From: Panopea generosa
Lineage: Eukaryota; Mollusca; Bivalvia; Adapedonta; Hiatellidae
Reading direction: 5' to 3'
Assembly: GCA_029582155.1 (NCBI GenBank)
Contig: CM055897.1
Span: forward strand, 88,725,336 to 88,789,335
DNA: 64,000 bases
This document shows positions 55,761 to 64,000 of this stretch, one piece after another; positions within the stretch are counted from its first letter, which is position 1; each line of letters opens with the position of its first letter. Under the pieces are notes generated by a model, which saw nothing but the letters and a program-made list of their open reading frames with translations, was not told the origin of the DNA and made no database searches. The translations under genes and the position numbers were made by a program.

Positions 55761-57300
55761 ACCTTGCAAAATTGGGAAATTAATCGATAAGTACTGATTC
55801 AAATGGAAATAAGCATTTTTAATTGTTTATAATAATAGGTTTTGACAAACTTAGCGGGATTTAAAATTATCTTACCACAACTCACAAATTTAGTCATGTT
55901 TTTATAGACACAGGGTGTTATTTATTATAGAATGTTTATTTTTGGAAAGAAATAAGTATTATTATAGGGCTCGTAAATTGAGAATGTTTATTAAAGCATG
56001 ACTCCACGAAGCCTGTGAACGGTAATTGAGAATGGCAGAAAACGGTTCAGAAGCAGAAGAAATTGCAGCACGACCACAAGTCAAAACCCGAGTTAGGGGA
56101 CACGACGATTCAGCAACTTCGTCGTTGCTGATACAGGAGGCTACGACAATATCGACGATGGGATTGAATATCGACGATGGAATTCGATATCGACGGTGGA
56201 GTTCGATATCAAAGGTGATTATGATGTCGGCGATGGAATTCGATATCAACGGTGAATCTTAAATCGGCGGTGAAAATCGATATAAATGGTGAATCAGATA
56301 TCAATGATGTATTTGATATCGACGATGATTGATATCAACGCAACGGACTTGGTTGAAACCACAATGATAAACCAAATTAGCACATGGTGCGGCGGCATAT
56401 AGCGAGGCTACGACGGCAGATGATACATGTGGTGCAGCGACGTTTAATGGTACGACTTCTTATGATATATTGCACGACGACGTATAATAATGATAATACG
56501 ACACATTACATAGGCTGATGATCTTGTGATACGACGACCTGAATGAACATTGGCATAATATGACAACCGATGATACGTATGGCACTAATGGTACATATGG
56601 CTCGGCGGCATAAGTAATGGTACAACGACACATGAAAATGGAACTCATGGTACGACGACATTTCCCAAGGAGATTGTTCGAAGTTACGAGCGCGTGCAGA
56701 ATATACAGTTTAGACATTAAAGTGAAATTATATAGATATTGTGTATATTAATCAAATATATTTTAGTTCGTGTATTCTGAAATGACATTGAACTTGAACT
56801 TTAACAAAGAGTGATACGAAACAGTACGAGAAAACTAAACGTGGACTCTAGAGATGAGATATATTCAGAAAACCTGAAATTATTCAGATGTAATAATTAT
56901 ATCGTAACTTTTGCAAGAAAGCTAAAATGGACACACTCTTATGAGATGTCCAGATGATTGACGGCGAGTACTCGTTAAAGCCAGATATAGTGTATTTACT
57001 AAAACCAAATATCATGTTAAAAATATAGTACTCCTTTTGTCTGGGAGTATACACAATTAGCGAGTGACAGGTTATCAATTCCAGAGACATTAACATGTAG
57101 ATTATTTACCAAATGTACGCATTCCGAAATTGCAGCCCTGGTTAATGTATTTATAATGGTCCAGGTATGACTGTATAGGATTCTAGCGAGGCCTTAAAAT
57201 ATGACTAGTCATATAGGGGGAAAGGACAGTTTACTTTACCATGCAAAAGGTTATAGATCGTAGGCTACTTTGGAAAGTTGAAAAAGGGAGTTTGTGTGTG
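55761..57300. other. Non-coding 3' part of the LTR element
   Basis: No envelope-like or other domain is seen. An ATG frame at 56026-56262 begins with an Ala/Glu-rich stretch but is mostly built from the GATATCGACGATGG minisatellite. A looser GGTACGACGACA-like repeat covers 56370-56660. Confidence 0.5.
56140..56340. repeat. Minisatellite GATATCGACGATGG inside the LTR element
   Basis: About ten variants of GGAATTCGATATCGACGATG at 18-24 base steps, decaying to the right. It lies between integrase and polypurine tract. Confidence 0.75.
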
Positions 57301-57301
57301 T

Positions 57302-57320
57302 GGGAGGGGGGAGAGGGGGG
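57302..57320 (+). promoter_or_regulatory. Polypurine tract
   Basis: GGGAGGGGGGAGAGGGGGG directly precedes the 3' LTR, the position of the plus-strand primer in LTR elements. It is unusually G-rich for one. Confidence 0.75.
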
Positions 57321-57529
57321 TGATAGTTGCATGATTTGATTGAGATAATGGTTGATGTTTAAATAGGAACTGGTATTAAAAATGGGAGAATACTTTGAAC
57401 AAGGTTTAGAAAAAAACATATGTGTAAAACAGAATTCATTAAAGTTCTAATGACAGTTGTAACAATGTAAGAAATAAATATAAATAAAAAATCGTGCGTT
57501 TTGTGTTAATGATGTGCGATGGTGAAACA
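57321..57529 (+). repeat. 3' LTR
   Basis: Begins TGATAGTTGCATGATTTGAT and ends GGTGAAACA. It matches the 5' LTR through AAAACAGAATTCATTAAAGT and AATCGTGCGTT...GTGTTAATGATGTGC. Confidence 0.85.
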
Positions 57530-60500
57530 AAAAGTTGTTTACCTTGTTCATATAATTTGAAAGAAACTGTATCAAAATGTGTACATTGTAAATTGTATTT
57601 TTTAAGCCAATACAATCATTTTCTTTTCATTTTACAAACTTAGTTTTTAAACGTACATTTGAAACAATATTCCTGATAAAAAGACACGCGCATGTAATGG
57701 TAAACTGTATAGAATATGGATGGTTGGTATCTAGTCTTATTATCAGTAAAATAAACTATACACAAACTGTAACGAGCGCCTGGATTTGTGACTAATATTC
57801 AATCTAAAATGACACTATCTTGAGCATGGACTGTATTGCTTCTACAAAACGTAGCTTATATTGATTAAATGTTCGAATTATATATTTATTATTATTTGTT
57901 ATTATTTTATTATTATATAACAATATGCAATAGTTCATATAGTATAATAGATATGTTTTAATATGTATCTCGATGAATAACAGATAACTATATAATACAG
58001 TTTATTGGTGCAATAATATGCTTGTGGAAATACAGAAAACGGAAACATAATAGCAATATAAAGTATACACTTTTTGCAGCGTATTTTATTTTATTTATGT
58101 CTCAATTACACAATCCAGACAAATTTTAACTGCCTGCGAGTTATATAACTGTATTAATTCAATGGTTATATTGATTTACAAGCATTGTCATATTGATGAT
58201 TATTACATATTTCGTCAATATATTAAGACTGCATACAAAAACAACTTGTTATTACGTATCATATATCATGCTAGATATTGAATGATTAGCTCTGTCTTTA
58301 AATAGTCGATATAAAAGAGTCATCTCTAACTATGAACCAATTTCTTACTGCATCAGCGTTATTTCGGTTCTAAAGTAAGGTGGAAAGGTGGACATTCTCT
58401 GACTTGCTATACAAGGCGTAGTATTATAAACACTGAACTCCACAAACAAATATAACCAAAATACAAATTACAAAATATAGATGTATACCTACACACTATA
58501 CTATATTTATTAATCAATAACAAGTAACATGTGACCTGAAATTGAGGAAATATCATTTGGAGTATATGACCATAACAGTACCAAACATAAACGATATATT
58601 AAATATTTAAAATAAAAACGCTAAAAGCTTTTAACAAGAAGTGACCACACTTTTAATTGAAAAAGAAACTCACTGAATCATTTGACGAACAGTTCCATTC
58701 TTTCATTTTTACCTTTTCATCAGTCGAATTGCTTTACATTTAGATAAATTGCATATGATTACTTTGTGGATTGTCAGGTGTCACATAACCATGACATTGA
58801 TGATAAAAGACCGAGTCCGTGCTACTTGTTTAGATCAATATATTAACAATTGTAATAGACCTTATGTTGGAGTTATGTACATCACGTACTAGAATGTTAA
58901 TTGATTGTGCCGGTATATCATTGTTATTCACATAACGTTACATATATACAGCTACATGTATATAATAACAATTTTCCCTGCATCGTGTCTTTCTACTTAT
59001 GCTTACGCGTCTCTTTAAATGCCCTCATACACGAAAACAACAATTTAGAAACATCATCGGAGTCAATTATTCCAGGCAAGTGGATGTAATACGATCAATA
59101 TGCATGACAGAAGGCGGATCCATGACAGAAGGAGGATCCATAACAGCTTGTAGAGACTTGTGTCAGATAAATATATATTTTGTTATCTCTCAATTTAGAG
59201 AAATGTTTGTACTGCATGTAATCACAGGGAAGCACGCCATGTATCCTGTAAATTGGTGTAGCAATATATTCAACTGCCGGTAATGTTATTTTATTAGATA
59301 TGTATTGAGCTGAACTATCACAGTACAGTATACAACTAATTTTTAAAAAAGTACTTTCAATTTTGCGTTTCTATTTAAAAAAATAAGGAAGTCAGCGTTA
59401 CTAATCAAAGGTGCACCCTGTGTATGTTGCTTAATAATAAAACGCTGTTCAAAACTGTTAAACTGTTACTTTAAACTTTGAACGGGTGTGATGTTGAAAT
59501 ACACCCCATGGACATTTGCATCCTGAACGTTGTTTACGTCATATCCAATGACATTTGATGTCGCTCCAAGGTAATTGGGAGCGAAATAAAACAGCGAATT
59601 GAGTTATACAGTATAATCGTATTCATGAGAAGTTCATAATTGTGCTGTAAGTACAGACACTGTGAGGATGTTTCTGACACAAAACGGGACCTTTGTGTCA
59701 TGATAGCCATCTTTAAATGATTTGTTGGAATGGATTATGAATTGTATACTTTTATCAATTAAAAAACATAAAAAAATAAAGTCATCTTTATAACTTTAAC
59801 AATGCCATCTGAAGATAAAATTTACATAGCATTCGTAACCAGCAATGTATATGCTTTGTTCAGACCGAATTAAAATTGAGTCAGCCATTTTCTGTTTTCG
59901 GTTATATTTATGTGTGATTCTCAGAGAGTGTTTTTCTAAAAGCCCGCGCCATTATGTCAGTATTGTACTCCAAGACATCCACGCAGCATTGATTGATCAG
60001 TTTATATTTCATTCGCAGCAGATGTTCAATTAGCAGGCTCGTATATAATTTACTTGTACTGTGTCGTCTTCTCTTCTGTACTAGTATGTGGGTTATGTAT
60101 TGACTCTGTCATTACACTACCATCATTGCGTCAGTCAAGTAACAAATTTGCTGTTTTTGGAAAATTGCAGGTTATTCCAAAGGTAGTTATTTTGTGAGGG
60201 TTATAATTTGCTAATACTTTTGATACAAGTCAGGAAAGATCGCTACACATGTTTTAAAAAACATAATTGTAAAAGCAATACAAAACATCTTATTTTCAAA
60301 TTGAAATACAATACAAAATTGGTGCTTCAAATTACGATATTTTAATGGAAGTATTGAAATTGAAACGAAATCCTTTTCTTAAAGTAAGCATGTAGTACGG
60401 ACCCAGCTCTCCGTTAAATAGCAATGCTGGGAAAGCCGCATATGATCACGTTGATTAGACAATCGTTTCAACTGAAAGTTTGAATGACGTCACAGTTTAG

Positions 60501-62095
60501 TAAGCGTTCAATTGCTTTGAACTGTGTTGCGGGACAGACATGGAATTCCCTCCTTAAGTATTGGTGATTAATACACCTGATTCTGGAGATATCAGGTTCT
60601 GAAATAGACCATTCTAAAGTTACATATCACACACATACTGCAGACTGTCACAAAGTACGAAGCAATGATAGGTGGCATATTTGTTTTAGTCTAACCTGGG
60701 CACATAAGTCAAAGAAATACGTTTTCAATATATTATATTGACATATTGAAATAAATAATATTATGGAAATATCTTTGAATTAATATCACATTTGTCGTTG
60801 GTAGTCATTAACGAAAATATTTGATATATATCTTGTTTGTTTTATGCGTGTTAAAAACTTTCAAAAATCAGTTTCTTTCAATACAACGTTTTGTTGCAAT
60901 TATTTTATATTTGGTCACGCATTCGTGACGTCTAGTTGTTATTTCTGTATAAGTATATATGTTTTGTTATATATCTGTATGTTGATTATTTTTAATATGT
61001 TGTTTTGGTGGCTAAGTATTTTCTCTACTGCGTCTCTCGTTGTTCATATGATATATCGATGTTTGCAAGTTGATTGTCGCAGATGCATTTTAAAGGAAAT
61101 ATGCACCCACTGAGCAGGAGCAGCGATACCAAATAAAAATAGCTATAAAGGGATAGTATTATAATTAATAAAGTGTTGGCCGCTCACGTAAGAGGTCATA
61201 GGTTCGATCCATAGTCTACTCGATGGCCTCTCAAAATCAACACCATTACTTCCCAGTCGAATAAGAAATAGTAAAATCTAGAAATTAATTTTAAAAAAAC
61301 ATACACTGGACCTCATTTTAAACTGATGCAAAATGATGTCTGCAAAACTTTAGTAACAATAATATTTTTGAACATTGGTTGCTAAATTCTTTGAGTTCAT
61401 TTTTTTTTATTCAAGTACAGAACCACGTACATGTACAAAGTAAGTAAAGAACACTATCACGGAAACTGTTAATGCGTTATGGGTTTTGTTTTAGAAAAAA
61501 GAATAATGCTAAAGGGCATTTTTATGTATATTGTTTAACTTCTGTCATGGTTCGATGTCGTTGATTCTTTAGGAATATAGACTTGCGTATTTGTTAATCT
61601 AATCAAGGTGCTAATTAGGCTTAATAAGATAAACTGTGTGAATTCGATGTTGATGTATGTGATGAGATTTAAAGCGTATTCAGTTATTCAATGTCAAAAT
61701 TAAAAAAAAAATCACTAAAGAAAAAATTGTTATACGGAATTCATATCTTGATAAATAAATTGTAACAGCAATGAGAATTGAACTACATTATTTTATTGTA
61801 TACAGGCAGATACATATTTAGCTTTTGTTCGAATAACACTTTTAGGGTTGTTTTTCTTTGTTATAAATATATTAACTGATTACACGTTTACCAGCCATGT
61901 AATATATTTAATTGGTAATACAATAAAATCTGCATTAGGTCTGAAATATAAATAATTTCAAAATGAATAAAATGTTATTTTATAGTTTGGTGGTTGCATA
62001 AGAGATATACACGTTCAACGGATCCAATTGCGATAATGAATCCATGGAAATCACTTCTTTTTGTCTAAAATTTAAAAATAATTTATGATCTGTGG
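57530..62095. other. AT-rich DNA without recognisable gene
   Basis: No coding feature is supported; frames at 58999-59283 and 60844-61113 have no motif. ATGACAGAAGGAGGATCC is tandemly repeated about 2.5 times at 59103-59145. A tRNA-like half (GTTGGCCGCTCACG, then AGGTTCGATCC) lies at 61168-61212. Confidence 0.45.
61165..61215 (+). mobile_element. Degenerate tRNA-like SINE head
   Basis: TAGGTTCGATCCATAG is a good B box. The upstream A box and the spacing are shortened. Not a functional tRNA. Confidence 0.35.
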
Positions 62096-62097
62096 CA

Positions 62098-64000
62098 TTC
62101 ACGTATTGTTGCATTGATTACGTGATCATGAACTAATTCATACACGAATTGTTGCATCGATTACGTGATCGTGAAGTAATACATACACGTATATTTGCAT
62201 CGATTACGTTGTCCTGAAATAATACATACACGTATGGTTGCATCGATTACGTGATCCTGAAATAATACATACACGTATTGTGACATCGATTACGTGATCC
62301 TGAAATAATACATACACGTATTGTTACATCGATAACGTGATCCTGAAATAATTCAAACACCTATTGCTGCATCGATCACGTGGTCTGAAATAATACATAT
62401 ACGAATTGCTGCATCGATCACGTGATCTAGAAATAATACATACAGGTATTGCTACATAGATCACATGATCTTGAAATAAAACATACACGAATTAATACAT
62501 CGATCACGTGATCCTAAAGTAATACATACACGTATTGCTGCATCGATTACTTGATCCTGCAATAATACATACAAGAATTGCTGCATCGATTACTTGATCC
62601 TGAAATAATACATACACGTATTGCTGCATCGATGACGTGATCCTGAAATAATACATACACGTATCGTTGCATCGAATTCGTGATTCTGAAATAATACATA
62701 CACGTATTGCTGCATCGATGACGTGATCCTGAAATAATACATACACGAATTGTTGCATCGATTACGTGATCCTGAAATAATACATACACGTATTGCTGCA
62801 TCGATTACTTGATCCTGAAATAATACATACACGAATTGTTGCATCGATTACGTGATCCTGAAATAATACATACACGTATTGCTGCATCGATGACGTGATC
62901 CTGTAGTAATACATACACGTATTTTTACATTGATGGCATCGATTACTTGATCCTGAAATAATACATGCACGAATTGCTGCATTGATGACATGATACTGAA
63001 TTAATACATACACGTATTGCTGCATCTATTACGGTGTCCTGAAAAAATACAAACACGTATTGCTGCATCGAATTCGTGATTCTGAAATAATACATACACG
63101 TATTGCTGCATCGATGACGTGATCCTGAAATAATACATACACGAATTGTTGCATCGATTACGTGATCCTGAAATAATACATACACGTATTGCTGCATCGA
63201 TTACTTGATCCTGAAATAATACATACACGAATTGTTGCATCGATTACGTGATCCTGAAATAATACATACACGTATTGCTGCATCGATGACGTGATCCTGT
63301 AGTAATACATACACGTATTTTTACATTGATGGCATCGATTACTTGATCCTGAAATAATACATGCACGAATTGCTGCATTGATGACATGATACTGAATTAA
63401 TACATACACGTATTGCTGCATCTATTACGGTGTCCTGAAAAAATACAAACACGTATTGCTGCATCGATAACGTGGTACTGAAATAATACAAACACGAATT
63501 GTTGCATCGATTACGTGATCCTGAAATAATACAAACACGAATTGTTGCATCTATTAAGTGATCCTGAAATAATACATACACGTACTGCTGCATCGATTAC
63601 GTGATCCTGAAATAATACTTACACGAATTGCTGCATCGATTACGTGGTCCTGAAAGAGTACACACACGAATTGTTGCATCTATTACGTGATTCTGAAATA
63701 ATACATACATGCATTGCTGCATCGGTTACGTGATCCTGAAATAATACATACACGCATTGCTGCATCGATTACGTGATCCTGAAATAATACATACACGTAT
63801 TGCTGCATCGATTACGTGATCTTGAAATGATAAATACACGAATTGCTGCATCAACTGCTTGATTCTGATATAATACATACACGAATTGCTGCATTGATTA
63901 CCTGATCCTGAAATAATACATACACGTATGGCTGCATCGATTACGTGATTCTGAAATGATAAACACACGAATTGATGCATCGACTACTTGATCCTGATAT
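62098..64000. repeat. 43-bp satellite array, about 44 copies, running off the window end
   Basis: The unit GCATCGATTACGTGATCCTG, then AAATAATACATACACGTATTGCT, repeats every 43 bases from 62111 with perfect spacing over most of the array. Units alternate between ...CACGTATTGCT and ...CACGAATTGTT endings. Read on the minus strand, none of the three frames contains a stop in the consensus, so a set of overlapping 79-87 codon frames exists with a 43-residue period (MQQYVYVLFQDHVIDAAIRV and on); these are by-products of the repeat and are not called as genes. Confidence 0.95.
62669..63460. repeat. 396-bp higher-order duplication within the 43-bp satellite
   Basis: 62669-63064 and 63065-63460 appear identical or nearly so, including a 9-base insertion (TTGATGGCA) and several private substitutions such as GCATCGAATTCGTGATTCTG. 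Nine 43-bp units plus the 9-base insertion give 396. The neighbouring monomers differ from each other by several bases, so the duplication is recent. Confidence 0.9.

Larger units (their letters stand above)
51091..57529 (+). mobile_element. Ty3/gypsy-type LTR retrotransposon, near full length, inactive
   Basis: Two LTRs of about 210 bp enclose, in order, a primer-binding site, gag with zinc knuckles, protease, reverse transcriptase, RNase H and integrase, then a polypurine tract. The PR-RT-RH-INT order with integrase last is diagnostic of Ty3/gypsy and not of Ty1/copia. All frames are broken by stops and frameshifts, and the LTRs differ at a dozen or so positions by eye, so the insertion is old. 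There is no envelope-like frame between the integrase and the polypurine tract. No clear target duplication was found. Confidence 0.85.

Noticed and set aside
55962..57300. Envelope-like gene downstream of integrase
   Set aside because: No signal peptide, cysteine pattern or transmembrane anchor; mostly minisatellite sequence.
62504..63980. Eleven overlapping 79-87 codon minus-strand frames as a protein family
   Set aside because: They are the three readings of the 43-bp satellite; period and overlap follow from the repeat and there is no start context or independent conservation.
1..64000. CRISPR array or prokaryotic defence system
   Set aside because: No repeat-spacer architecture: all tandem arrays are head-to-tail without unique spacers, and there are no operons or prokaryotic genes.
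62098..64000. Homology between the 43-bp satellite and the 41-bp module A
   Set aside because: Similar unit length and a shared ATCG are not supported by any further alignable sequence.

Overview
The window looks like a piece of an animal genome, most probably a lophotrochozoan and specifically a bivalve-type mollusc. It is very AT-rich. It lacks compact genes or operons. It is crowded with tRNA-headed SINEs, decayed LINE, Tc1, Ty3/gypsy and tyrosine-recombinase elements, foldback elements with tandem cores, and a repeat carrying AGGTCAAGGTCA motifs of a kind common in mollusc genomes. The taxonomic call is inference. No bacterial-type genes, rRNA, intact tRNA gene or CRISPR array was seen.

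The only convincing host protein-coding sequence is a minus-strand exon at 2491-3244. It encodes a secreted, N-glycosylation-rich, histidine-rich and cysteine-free protein, and ends at a good splice donor. Other coding traces are broken: a Tc1 transposase with a central deletion (6.4-7.0 kb), a C2H2 zinc-finger pseudogene (12.5-13.1 kb), a frameshifted THAP domain (22.7-22.9 kb), a possible B-box fragment (24.4 kb) and a decayed tyrosine recombinase (37.0-37.9 kb).

Region by region: 0-9.6 kb is mostly featureless AT-rich DNA around the secreted-protein exon, a dead Tc1 copy and a small minisatellite. 9.6-19.1 kb is a nest of related repeats. One family has modules B, C and a 41-bp tandem core A. 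It occurs three times in different orientations and states of truncation, and two of those copies flank a 2.3-kb foldback element holding a 168-bp tandem array with nuclear-receptor-like DR0 motifs. 19-34 kb holds dispersed repeats, SINEs, an ATCGTG minisatellite with a perfect hairpin and a 185-bp tandem array. At 34.58-34.87 kb is a MITE with long inverted repeats and a 9-bp target duplication. 36.2-39.2 kb contains a diverged dimer and the recombinase fossil between 150-bp direct repeats. 41.0-43.1 kb is a plus-strand LINE that lost its reverse-transcriptase core, and 47.5-48.7 kb is a minus-strand LINE tail. 51.1-57.5 kb is a nearly full-length but dead Ty3/gypsy-type LTR element whose gag-pol junction is interrupted by an inverted copy of its own integrase segment. 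57.5-62.1 kb is empty. From 62.1 kb to the window end lies a 43-bp satellite with a 396-bp higher-order duplication; the array continues beyond the window.

Nothing in the window works together as a pathway; it reads as one long accumulation of mobile DNA around a single partial gene. All family names are from my reading of motifs, without database searches.
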